Shown: positions 34,615 to 42,751 of the stretch, piece after piece
How positions within the stretch are numbered: position 1 is the stretch's first letter
Layout of the letters: every line of letters starts with the position of its first letter
NCBI GenBank assembly: GCA_963666865.1
Contig: OY763072.1
Span: forward strand, 2,728,001-2,792,000
Direction of reading: 5' to 3'
From: Bin87 sp963666865
GTDB taxonomy: Bacteria > Chloroflexota > Dehalococcoidia > Lucifugimonadales > UBA3495
DNA: 64,000 bases
Translations under genes and position numbers: made by a program
Notes under the pieces: generated by a model
Told to the model about the DNA's origin: nothing
Seen by the model: the letters and a program-made list of their open reading frames with translations, nothing else
Databases searched by the model: none

Positions 34615-35646
34615 ATGGCAAGGAATCACGGACCGGTCATCGGGACCACCCCCCAGATGGCTTTTTCCGATCTGGTGCAGCCCGCTGGACGGGCGCCGGT
34701 CTCCCAAACCCGAAAAAGGGGGCGAGATGACCGCCCCGAAGTACGCCTGCAGCAACACCCTCTCGGGGCATTGGTACCGCGTCGCACCCCCGGAGAAATG
34801 CGACAACTCGTGAGGGCGATGGCGATGCTCAAGAACGACTCCGACGAGAATCCCCCCGTCGTAGAGGTCATGGTCCTGGGTGACGAGATCCTGTGGGACC
34901 AGGACCGATATGAAGCGGCCCTTGAGTTGGGTCTGAAGGTGCGGTTGGTGCCCTGCCGAGCGGAGAATGCGCTTATCGAGCTGTCCCTCGCCGCATGGCA
35001 CGGACGACAGCTCAGCGCGGGCCTCCGGGCGCTGATTGTGGTGGCATCGTGCGAATGGGCCGCCCATGGCCGTCCTGGAAAAGTCACACTTGGTGCGACT
35101 TTTCGCCCCCGGGCGTGGACAAATGCGGAGATGGCGAACTTGGCGCGCGTTGGCACCACAATGATCAGCCGGGCCAAGGAAATCCAGCAGTGCCGGATGG
35201 GCGAAGCAGTACTATCCAGGCAACTGTCCTTCGGCGAAGCCCTGCGTCGCGTGCAGGCGGTACGGAAGGCCGATTTAGCGGACCAAGTGCTGGAAGGGAC
35301 TATGAAGTTCGAGGAGGCGTATCGGACGGCATCATGGAAGACCGAGAGGGAGCCTCAAGAGGGAGAGCGGGCTACTCCTTCCGAGCCAGTAGAGTCGGAT
35401 CATGTTGAAACTCTGCAAAAGAACCCCGCCGAGTTGGAAAAAGAACGGCTCGCCCTGCGGGAGCGTGTCCAGGAGCTGGAGGCCGAAAACAACTGCCTCA
35501 GAGTTGAACTTGAGGAGACTCGACAGGCCCTGCACGATCAGACGGTGCTGCGTGAGATAGCGGAGGAAACTATACGAGCAGTGAAAACTCGACTTGAAGA
35601 AGCCGGACTGGACGAGATCTGGGACCGTTGTCACCGCCGATATTAA
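34615..35646 (+). CDS. ParB/Srx-domain-like protein with C-terminal coiled coil
   Basis: A 343-aa protein. The middle of the chain (EVMVLGDEILWDQDRYEAAL then ELGLKVRLVPC) matches the pattern of ParB-like N-terminal domains, which bind DNA or nucleotides. It is followed by a helical HTH-like region (NAEMANLARVGTTMISRAKE) and a Glu/Gln/Leu-rich coiled coil at about residues 255-335. Start ATG 34615 has GGAGG in front. It could belong to a lost plasmid or integrated element, or act as a transcription regulator. Confidence 0.6.
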   Translation: MARNHGPVIGTTPQMAFSDLVQPAGRAPVSQTRKRGRDDRPEVRLQQHPLGALVPRRTPGEMRQLVRAMAMLKNDSDENPPVVEVMVLGDEILWDQDRYEAALELGLKVRLVPCRAENALIELSLAAWHGRQLSAGLRALIVVASCEWAAHGRPGKVTLGATFRPRAWTNAEMANLARVGTTMISRAKEIQQCRMGEAVLSRQLSFGEALRRVQAVRKADLADQVLEGTMKFEEAYRTASWKTEREPQEGERATPSEPVESDHVETLQKNPAELEKERLALRERVQELEAENNCLRVELEETRQALHDQTVLREIAEETIRAVKTRLEEAGLDEIWDRCHRRY

Positions 35647-35732
35647 AATGTGCAAAATCGCCGAAGTGGAGTTGACCCACCCGATGGCAATGGCATCATC
35701 CGCCGACACACTGCGGAGGTGCTTGAGACAAA

Positions 35733-35960
35733 GTGCTAAAGGTGGGTCAAGTGAAAGAGATCTACGAGTTGAAAGGAGCGGGGTGTTCGATCCGGAAGAT
35801 CGCCAGGGAGCTGGACGTGTCGCGCAACACGGTGCGACGGTATCTGAAGTCTCCGGAGGCGATGCGGCCGAAACCGCGGCGTCGGCGGGCTTCGAAGCTG
35901 GATGCGTACACGGACTACATCGACCACAGGATGTCCGAGGGGTTGGAAAACTGCGTGGCC
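35733..35960 (+). pseudogene. IS21 IstA N-terminal fragment
   Basis: The reading frame matches the N-terminus of an IS21 transposase (VKEIYELKGAGCSIRKIARE, LDVSRNTVRRYLKSPEAM, YIDHRMSEGLENC) and then loses similarity abruptly. The catalytic core is absent. The end of the fragment lies inside what looks like a broken secreted-protein gene. Confidence 0.7.
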
Positions 35961-36113
35961 CGCCGGCGAGTTGAGGACTGTTGCGAAGTTCGCTGGCGGG
36001 GCGGGTAGGCCGTCCTGTTGGGCTTGGACCGGGCGCGGCGTGGATGGCAGGGAGAGCGTAGCTGCCAGTACGGCTATTGTGATGGCGGTTACGGCAAGTT
36101 TTGGGAGTGTCAT
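35961..36113 (-). pseudogene. Signal-peptide start of a secreted protein, truncated by the IS21 fragment
   Basis: On the minus strand from ATG 36113 the product starts MTLPKLAVTAITIAVLAATL and continues to a likely signal peptidase site after PRPVQA, then QQDGLPAPP and a short mature part. After ~50 residues the frame runs into the IS21 remnant and loses meaning. This suggests an original exported protein cut short by insertion. Confidence 0.45.
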
Positions 36114-36253
36114 TTTGGTCACCCTAATTTGTGCGTGGTTGCGGCGGCTCACAAGGGCATTTTTAGATCCCTGTAGGGGTCATGGGCGTGCATGGGGTCT
36201 GGCGGCAGTATGGTGGCCGGGCCCGGTAGGAACTTGGCGGGCAGTCAGAAGTA

Positions 36254-36284
36254 AACTCACCCGGTGGGACCACCCGGGTGAGTT
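36254..36284 (-). terminator. Hairpin after the minus-strand hypothetical gene
   Basis: An 11-bp stem (AACTCACCCGG/CCGGGTGAGTT) with a 9-base loop; read on the minus strand it is followed by TTACTTCTG. It is 78 bases past the stop of the 36362 gene, fitting a terminator. Confidence 0.6.
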
Positions 36285-36361
36285 CGTTGGGTTCGCGAAG
36301 GTGAGACGTTCGCCGCGCGGGTTTCAGCCCGTGCGTGTTGGTCGTTCCAGCCGCGCGACAG

Positions 36362-37180
36362 TTAGGCCGCGCGGGCCGCGGACTCCTGCTCAGTCTCCGC
36401 AGCGGCGGGATCGCCGGCCGCCAGTGCGGTCAACGTTTCCAGGACACCCTCGGGGAGGGGCCTGAATACATTGAACTCGACGCGCGGGTAGGCCACCAGT
36501 TCCGTGCGGCCGGCCGCTCCCTCGACGGGGGTATATGCTTTCCTATCGAACAGCACGTCTCCATCTTGGGAAACCGCGTCAATCGTCAGCTGGACGAGTG
36601 CACGGGGTTGGCGGGGGCCGTCGGCGCTGGCGTCGTGGTGCCGCGAGCTGACGCCTTTCAGCATCAGGCTGCCGGTTCCCAGTGCAGGGTGTAGCGTGAC
36701 GATCTCACCGACCGGCAGGGATGACGCCAGGTCCTCCCAGAGCCGGTCGTTGGCATCGTCGTGCTTGGCGCCCCCGACCTCAAAGGGCCGTAGGACGACG
36801 TGGAGGACTTCGCCGCAGTCGTCTACGACGGCCACCACCAGGCACGCAGTGAAGCGGCGTCCGGACTCCGAGCGAGGGTTGCACGCAATACCGCCTTTGG
36901 CTGCGATCACGTAGGCTGGGATTTCCGTCCGGTGTTTGAAGCCGTTGAAGTGAACCCAGCCTTCGTTCCTCTCCGCGTATGCGGCGTAGGTCTCGCTGGC
37001 TTGCTCGTCGTCGCGGGTGGTCCAGAGGATAGGCCCATCGTGGTCGTACTCGGCGAACGCGGCGCCGATACTCAACGCCGCCAGCGTCAGGTCGTAGGCT
37101 GAGCCCCGTCCCTTGATGCGGTGTCCGTTCTTGGTAAGCACGATGCGAGAGGGCATGAGACAATTGTTTTCGCCGTACAT
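36362..37180 (-). CDS. Hypothetical protein, single-strand-binding or phage-like context
   Basis: A 272-aa protein starting at ATG 37180, supported by CAGGAG upstream. The N-terminal half is an alpha/beta domain (SAYDLTLAALSIGAAFAEYD, AAKGGIACNPRSESGRRFTA) and the C-terminus ends in an Ala/Glu tail after VLETLTALAAGDPAAAETEQ. I do not recognise a family; the name of the call reflects only its place in a mobile region. Expression is plausible because it has its own start site and terminator. Confidence 0.5.
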   Translation of the reverse strand: MYGENNCLMPSRIVLTKNGHRIKGRGSAYDLTLAALSIGAAFAEYDHDGPILWTTRDDEQASETYAAYAERNEGWVHFNGFKHRTEIPAYVIAAKGGIACNPRSESGRRFTACLVVAVVDDCGEVLHVVLRPFEVGGAKHDDANDRLWEDLASSLPVGEIVTLHPALGTGSLMLKGVSSRHHDASADGPRQPRALVQLTIDAVSQDGDVLFDRKAYTPVEGAAGRTELVAYPRVEFNVFRPLPEGVLETLTALAAGDPAAAETEQESAARAA

Positions 37181-37412
37181 TTTGATCTCCTGATTCTGTT
37201 GTTGATGCATTTTCGCGGCGTCCATTTGGTTGGCTGTCCCGATGCCATCCGTTGGACGCAGACGCTGACGCCAGTTTACTCGTTGGGACGTGGGAGATTG
37301 GTGGCTTGGGCCGGCGGCGGGCAATTTCGGGCGTAGCAGTAGCGTTCCCGTGCGAGACTGTGTGTCTTTGTCGCTGTACCGGGCCGTCGGGATTGGCGGG
37401 TGCAAAAAGGAA

Positions 37413-37438
37413 CCACCCCGCCGCGGGCGACGGGGTGG
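37413..37438 (-). terminator. Terminator for the ankyrin operon
   Basis: An 8-bp stem (CCACCCCG/CGGGGTGG) with a GC-rich 10-base loop. On the minus strand it is followed by TTCCTTTTTGC, a good U-tract. It lies beyond the end of the ankyrin gene, past the CRISPR-type repeat. Confidence 0.7.
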
Positions 37439-37528
37439 ATGCATCAACAAGAACGCGGAATGTACGGCCGCGAACTCACTTCGGAGTGTAACGGGGCGTT
37501 TAGGCCATGTCAATTGTTCGTGCGGTTT

Positions 37529-37565
37529 GTTTCAATCCTCACCAGGCGGTTACGCGTCGTGCAAC
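37529..37565 (+). CRISPR. Orphan, degenerate 37-nt CRISPR-type repeat
   Basis: It starts GTTTCAATCCTCACCAGG and ends GTGCAAC, matching the intact unit at 39033 except for 3 bases in the stem arm (and the first base), so its own stem is broken. No second repeat follows at the expected ~75-base spacing. It is separated from the other copies by the ankyrin gene pair. Confidence 0.7.
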
Positions 37566-37588
37566 CTAAACCTCAGCTTCAACGATAT

Positions 37589-38602
37589 TCAAACGGAGAG
37601 GAGATCAGCGAAATAGGCCCCGGATGCCGACGCTATGTCGTATGGGATCTGACCGGTGAAACTTTGGGCGTCCCTTCTGGCTCCGGCGTCGATTAGCTTT
37701 TCTGCTACGGCGGCGTCCTGTTGCCAGCGTGCTGCCCAGTGGAGCGGCGTTTCGTGGTGGAAGTCTGCTCTGTTGACGTCCGCTTGGCTGTTTATGAGCG
37801 CTTCGACGGCGTCGTATCCGTTGAAGCCGGCAGCGTAGTGGAGAGGGCTTGCGAGATTGGATCTTGCGTTCACGTCTGCCCCGTGATGTATCAGACTGTG
37901 GATCGCTCGCGGCCACCCGCTGCGTGCGGCCCGGTGCAGTGGGGTCTGTCTCGAATTGTCCCTGGCGTCTATTCGCGCCCCGTGGGTGACAAGGATGTCG
38001 ATGGCGTTTGGATCGAGGTTCTGTGCGGCCCAGTGCAGTGGTACTGACCCAGTGGCGGGATGTGGGGTGTTCAGAGTTTCGGGTTGGATGGGAACCCAAT
38101 TCGCAAGCGGGTCGTCCCTGAAAGGATCGACGTATTGGTCTCTGACTCTGGCGAGCCAACTGTAGGATCCTGGGTCGATGCGGTTCGGGGATTGTAGGAG
38201 GTAGTTGAGTGCTGCAATGCTTCGTCGCGCCTCTGTGGCCGCTGTCGCGAATCTGCTCGGAGAATGTCCGGCCCGGTGCTGGATATTGTGGAGTTGCACC
38301 AGCATCGACCAGGCCACGTTCAGACTAAGCAGGGGGTGTTGCTGGTGGAGGTCCCTGGTGATGAATTGTGATATTTGCGGGGACCGTCCGGTGGGCTGAA
38401 TCTGGCGCTCTTGGATCAGCAGAATGGATCCCAGGTCTATTGACGCCGACCAGATCATCATGCCTATGTCGGACCGCGCAAGGTCGGCGTCTGGAGTGGT
38501 CGTGAACTGATGCGCCGGATTGTTGCGCAGCAAAAGCCCGGCTTGAGATAGCCGGGCTGCCGCTCGCGTTTTGTACAGGTTGGTGAGGTCAGGTAGGGTC
38601 AT
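37589..38602 (-). CDS. Ankyrin-repeat protein with helical N-terminal domain
   Basis: A 337-aa protein. Residues ~185-330 contain four to five ankyrin repeats with the signature pattern (SRQTPLHRAARSG, LASPLHYAAGFNGYDAVEAL, HHETPLHWAARW). The N-terminal ~150 residues are helical (DIGMMIWSASIDLGSILLIQ, LLSLNVAWSMLVQLHNIQHR), with a pattern like HEPN-type domains. Ankyrins usually mediate protein binding; here the target is unknown. The start overlaps the upstream small gene by 14 bases. It lies between two CRISPR-type repeats. Confidence 0.75.
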   Translation of the reverse strand: MTLPDLTNLYKTRAAARLSQAGLLLRNNPAHQFTTTPDADLARSDIGMMIWSASIDLGSILLIQERQIQPTGRSPQISQFITRDLHQQHPLLSLNVAWSMLVQLHNIQHRAGHSPSRFATAATEARRSIAALNYLLQSPNRIDPGSYSWLARVRDQYVDPFRDDPLANWVPIQPETLNTPHPATGSVPLHWAAQNLDPNAIDILVTHGARIDARDNSRQTPLHRAARSGWPRAIHSLIHHGADVNARSNLASPLHYAAGFNGYDAVEALINSQADVNRADFHHETPLHWAARWQQDAAVAEKLIDAGARRDAQSFTGQIPYDIASASGAYFADLLSV

Positions 38603-38924
38603 TGGTCGCTTCCGTCATGCGCACGATGCTCTCAGCTACCGAAATATTGAGATCCCATTCGCTTGGCGTCGGGGCGATTCCGGCTTGGGCGTCTTCGGCC
38701 ATGATGTCGAGACTCCAGAAGGCTGCCTTGAGGACGTTCTCCTTGTAGGAGGGCATCTCAAGGCTCTTGGTCTGGCCCTTGGTGAGTTTGTCGGTCTGCC
38801 CTCGCATGGCGTTGATGCCTCGGTGGAGCATCAGGGCCGCTTGTACTGGTTCGGTCTGATATACCTGACGGCTCTCTTCAATCAGTGCCGGAATGTCTAT
38901 CCTTGTTGCTTGGTTTGATCGCAT
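38589..38924 (-). CDS. Small hypothetical helical protein, coupled to the ankyrin gene
   Basis: A 111-aa helical protein (IDIPALIEESRQVYQTEPVQ, NVLKAAFWSLDIMAED). It overlaps the ankyrin gene by 14 bases on the same strand, so the two form an operon. No family recognised. It may be the partner (antitoxin-like or adaptor) of the ankyrin protein, but that is only a positional guess. Confidence 0.6.
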   Translation of the reverse strand: MRSNQATRIDIPALIEESRQVYQTEPVQAALMLHRGINAMRGQTDKLTKGQTKSLEMPSYKENVLKAAFWSLDIMAEDAQAGIAPTPSEWDLNISVAESIVRMTEATNDPT

Positions 38925-39032
38925 GATGTTCCGTCCGTTCTGGTGTGATGGCCGATTGGGATTAGGTTAGTCAGTCGCTTGATTGGTGTCAATCACATGC
39001 TATGTTCGAGGGATAAGATTTCGGTGCCTGCA

Positions 39033-39132
39033 ATTTCAATCCTCACCAGGCGGTTAGGCCTGGTGCAACTGGACTATGGCGGCAGTCAGGCGTCGCCACA
39101 TCCAGTTGTTTCAATCCTCACCAGGCGGTTAG
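39033..39132 (+). CRISPR. Mini-CRISPR remnant: one full repeat, one spacer, one repeat cut by IS701
   Basis: The full 37-nt repeat (39033-39069) starts TTTCAATCCTCACC and ends GGTGCAAC; its stem CACCAGGC/GCCTGGTG is perfect. A 38-nt spacer (39070-39107) follows, then a second repeat identical for 25 nt (39108-39132) up to GGTTAG, where the IS701-like element begins. A third degenerate copy lies at 37529. No cas gene for this repeat type is in the window. Confidence 0.85.
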
Positions 39133-40606
39133 TATTACAGTCGCGCTTGAGGAGCAGGTGTCTGAAGGCGTCTCCGGTAGTGACATTGCATGGCGCGGGC
39201 CTGGTGTCGCCGTCTCCATCCCGACCAGTGGATGGTCAGAGTGGGACTGCCCCGGGGCAGCCACAGCAGCCGGCATAGCAGTCGTCTGACCTCGGGCACG
39301 GTCAGCGGGATGAGCTCTCCAGGGGACATATCCCCTTTTTACCTTCGCCACCGGCGGCGTAGGACCGGATTACCGCCAGAAAGGCATGGGCCAACAGCGC
39401 CAGAGCCTGCCCCGTGCTACGACACGGGGGTGATGTGCCGGTACCAGCCGACCCACAGGCGTACCTCATATTCGTCCAGACCCACCTCCTGCTTGGCCTC
39501 CTTGAAGGCGTCCTCGATGATCCACCGGGTGCCGGCCACGCTCACCAGTTCCAACAGCGACGTTTCCGCCGCGCCAAAACAGGCGTAGTAGGCCAGGTCC
39601 TCGGGATCGGCGATGCTGCGGCGCACCAGCAGCCAATGCCCCTGATCCGGCTCCGACCAGGGCCGTATCGGCACCCAACCCCAATCGTAGAGGCGCGGCC
39701 CCTTGCTCCCATCACCGGCGCTGAGACGTTGCCACCGCTCAGCGGGTATCCCCTGGGCCAGTTCACGGGCCGCCGCCTGCGCCGAGCCACACTCCGTGTC
39801 GGCCCACAGCGACCGATTGTTCAAAGATCTGGTGCTTCACCGCCAGCACATAGGGCAGGCCCTGCTCCTCCAGCCACCGCCGCAGTTGACACGATTTTTG
39901 ACCAATCGCATTGCCGTACACCGTATCCCCAGCTACCCAGCCAAAGGGCACCCCAGCCGACACCGCCCGGACGATCATCTGTTGGGCCAGTTGCCCTTTG
40001 GTGTGAAAGACCACGTCCCGAGGCACACCGGCTTCCCGCCGCCGAGCCCCGTCTGCCGCCCACTCCTGGGGCAGATACAGCTCCCGATCCAGAAAGGCCG
40101 CGCCCCGCCGGCTGCCATAGGCCAGGAACACTCCGATCTGACAGTTCTCCACCTTCCCCGCCGTGCCGCTGTACTGCCGCTTTACCCCCACCGACTTCTT
40201 GCCTTGCTTCAGAAACCCAGTCTCATCCACCACCAACACCCCGCCGGCATCGCCCAGATGCTCCACCACGTACCCTTGCAGGTCGTCCCGCACCTCATCA
40301 GCGTCCCAGGGGTACACCGCCAGCAACCGCTGCACCCCGTCGGGGGTGGCGTCGCCAGCATATTCGGCTAACTGCCACCCGTTCTTGCGTTCCACCGACC
40401 CCAGCAATCCTTGCAGGTACGTCAGAACCCGCTGACGAGACTCACTAAGGCTGAAGCGCGACGCGATACACCCGTGCAGCTTCTGGAGGCCAGCCTCCCA
40501 GTCCAGCACATCCTCTCGCTCCAGTAATGTCTGACCCATTTCCAACCCCTCCACTCTCACCAGTAATCATGGGCCTATCCTAACAATGTCAAGCGCGACT
40601 GTAATA
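39133..40606 (-). mobile_element. IS701-family element inserted in a CRISPR repeat
   Basis: The ends are inverted repeats reading TATTACAGTCGCGCTTGA from both sides. The left flank is TTAG (39129-39132) and the right flank CTAG (from 40607), matching the YTAR target of the IS701 family apart from one base. The element interrupts the CRISPR-type repeat at 39108. Its right end touches IS630 copy 2. Confidence 0.85.
39135..40560 (-). pseudogene. IS701 transposase with two frameshifts
   Basis: The N-terminal ~260 residues are intact in one frame (VLVVDETGFLKQGKKSVGVK, VPFGWVAGDTVYG, LPYVLAVKH) and match the DDE_5 domain. A ~10-bp insertion after AVKH then shifts the frame to one encoding CGSAQAAARELAQGIPAERW and RWIIEDAFKEAKQEVGLDEY. 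A second disruption after GWYRHIT moves the C-terminus (LALLAHAFLAVIRS) into a third frame. The element is therefore probably dead. Confidence 0.8.
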
Positions 40607-40609
40607 CTA

Positions 40610-41832
40610 GTATCGGATCAAATCAGGAATTGCAGGGATAGAGGCGATGGAGTTTGGAGCGAGCATCCTGGGTGCTGAAACCCCAGTTGATGGTGGCCAT
40701 GGCGACGTTGCGCCGGATCTGATACGCGTTGATGGCTCCAGCAAGTGCCACTTCGTCGCCGTGGCGTCTCCGGAGGCAGTCTCTGGTCAATACGCTGAAC
40801 TCAATCTCCGCCATGTTGAGCCAACTGGCATGTTTGGGTGTGTGGTGAAACTCCAAGCGTTTCACGATGCGGCGGGCTTCGGCGGCGGGAAAGGTCTCGT
40901 AGAGAGAGGCCATGCGGTGGATGTTGAGATTGTCCAGGACCACTCGGATCACCGGGGCGTCGGGGTAGGCTTCGTCCGCCAGCCACTGCATCTGGTAGGC
41001 GAAGTCCTGCATGGTGCGGCGTTCGGTGATGGCGATATGCCGCCAGCCGGCCAACGGCTCACAGGCTAGGAAGAGGTTGCGGGTACCGGCGCGGCGATAC
41101 TCATAGTCCTGCCGTCGTGGTCGCCCGGGTTGGGGAGGCAGCGGTCCCCGCACGTCGGCCAGCAGTTGGGTCGAGGTCTCGTCAAAACACACCACCGGAC
41201 GGTCAGGGTCGTAGGGTTCGGCGTACAGGTCCAGCACGTCCTCCATTGCCGCCACAAATTCACCCCCTACTTTGGGAATGCACCACTGCTGCTTGCGCCA
41301 CGGCTTGAGGACGTTTTTTTGAGTTTGAGGCGTACCGTCTCGTACGAGAGGCTCTCCACCACTCCCAACTCTACCATCTGGTCGGCCAGCAACTGCAAAG
41401 TCCAATGGTCGTGGCCCTCTGGGGCGTCGCTGCACGCCAGAGCAATCAGATGTGCCTCTCCCTTCTGGTCCAGTTTGCGGAAGCGGTTGGCCTGCACCCG
41501 GTCCCGCACCACGCCGTCCAAACCATCTGCGGCGTATCGCCGCTTGACCCGGTACACCGTGCCTTCGGACACGTCCAGAGCCGCCGCGATCTGTGGTACG
41601 TTCCAACCCTCATCTATCTTGATCAGGATGCGGGCTCGGGTGGTGATGCGCGCCGCGTGTTTGCCGCTCCGGATCAACCGGTTCAGTTCTTCTCGTTCCT
41701 CCTCAGTCAACTCTATGGTGTATCGCTTCCCGGACATGGCTGCTGCACCTCCCCGCAACCCGAATTTGCAGCCAGCATAAGGACTCCAACCGATCAGGTC
41801 CAAGACCTTCGATTATTGATTTGAACCAATAC
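40610..41832 (-). mobile_element. IS630-family insertion sequence, copy 2
   Basis: Same IS as at 27813, ~1.22 kb. The ends read GTATCGGATCA (left) and GTATTGGTTCAA inward from the right, each flanked by TA (40608-40609, 41833-41834). The left end lies directly at the IS701 boundary. On the right it has cut into the PaREP1-like gene at 41836. Confidence 0.88.
40623..41737 (-). CDS. IS630 transposase with likely programmed -1 frameshift at an A7 run (copy 2)
   Basis: OrfA starts at ATG 41737 (MSGKRYTIEL) with the HTH (VPQIAAALDVSEGTVYRVKR); OrfB is in the -1 frame down to 40623 with the DDE domain (VVCFDETSTQLL, VVLDNLNIHRM, LNMAEIEFS). The junction is an A7 run (T7 on plus, 41314-41320). A -1 slip there gives KLKK then NVLKPWRKQQWCIPKVG, the normal IS630 sequence. 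This is typical slippery-site expression, so I treat this copy as potentially functional. Confidence 0.75.
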
Positions 41833-41835
41833 TAG

Positions 41836-42135
41836 AGGGAACTGGCCGACGGCGACCTGGCCCAGGCCTCCGAACAGGGCTGGGGCGCCACTGTCCAAAT
41901 CCTCAAGGCCGTCGCCGAACAGCGTGGCTGGGAACACAGCCGGCACCGACACCACCTCGTTACAGTTAGCCGGCTCAGGTCTGAGACCGGCGACGGCGAC
42001 ATCCGTCGCCTGTTCGCCGTGGCCAGCGATCTCCACGAGAACTTCTACGAGAACACGATGCAGGCTTTCGAGGTTGCGGACAGTCTGGGCGATGTCGAGG
42101 CCCTGTTGGGCAAGCTCCTACCGCTGCTGGCCTAA
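41836..42135 (+). pseudogene. PaREP1/HEPN-like gene, N-terminus removed by IS630
   Basis: An open frame of 99 codons begins at the IS630 edge: RELADGDLAQASEQGWGAT, then VQILKAVAEQRGWEHSRHRH, then DLHENFYENTMQAFEVADSL to a stop at 42133-42135. The helix pattern and the HRHH turn match PaREP1-type (HEPN superfamily) proteins; two related full-length genes lie at 13328 and 13711. No start codon remains, so it is truncated. Confidence 0.7.
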
Positions 42136-42198
42136 ACATAGCCTCGTCGACTCTGCCGCGACGAGTAGCGAAATCGCCTATATCCGTACACTTCCCCC

Positions 42199-42689
42199 AT
42201 GACCGCAACACCCATCACCGCAACCCTCATCGGATACGCGCGCTGCTCCACCGACCGGCAGGACCTGGACGCCCAGCGCCAGACCCTCCTGGACTTGAGC
42301 GTCGCCGAGAGGATCGCATCTACACCGATCACGGCCTCACCGTCACCAACCGCGCCCGACCCGGCCTCGATCAGGCCCTCGCCGCCGTGCGCCAGGGCGA
42401 TACCCTGGTTGTGCCGAAACTCGACCGCCTGTCCAGGTCCGTCCCGGATGCCCGCGTCATCGCCGAGTTCGAAGCCGATCTCATCTGTATGCGTACTCGC
42501 GAGGGCATTGCCATCGCCCGCACCAAGGGGAAATTGCGCGGCAAGCAGCCCAAACTGTCCGACCGACAGCACCGAGAACTCCGCCGCATGCACGCCACCG
42601 GCGAGTTTTCCACCATCGATCTCGACGAACTCTTCCCCGTCTCAACACCAACCGTCTATCGCACACTCAACCGGCGCCTTTCCCCTTAG
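42199..42689 (+). pseudogene. Serine recombinase (resolvase/invertase) remnant
   Basis: The start MTATPITATLIGYARCSTDR, then QDLDAQRQTLLDL, is the resolvase N-terminus with the catalytic serine. A frameshift after ~35 residues is followed in another frame by VRQGDTLVVPKLDRLSRSVPDA. The central part is missing before VIAEFEADLICMRTREGIAI, AIARTKGKLRGKQPKL and a C-terminal HTH. It is a degraded fragment. Confidence 0.8.
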
Positions 42690-42751
42690 CGTACGATCCT
42701 GCCTCCTACCGGAAACGACCCCTATCCGGTGATTATTCCCGGCCCGAAACA

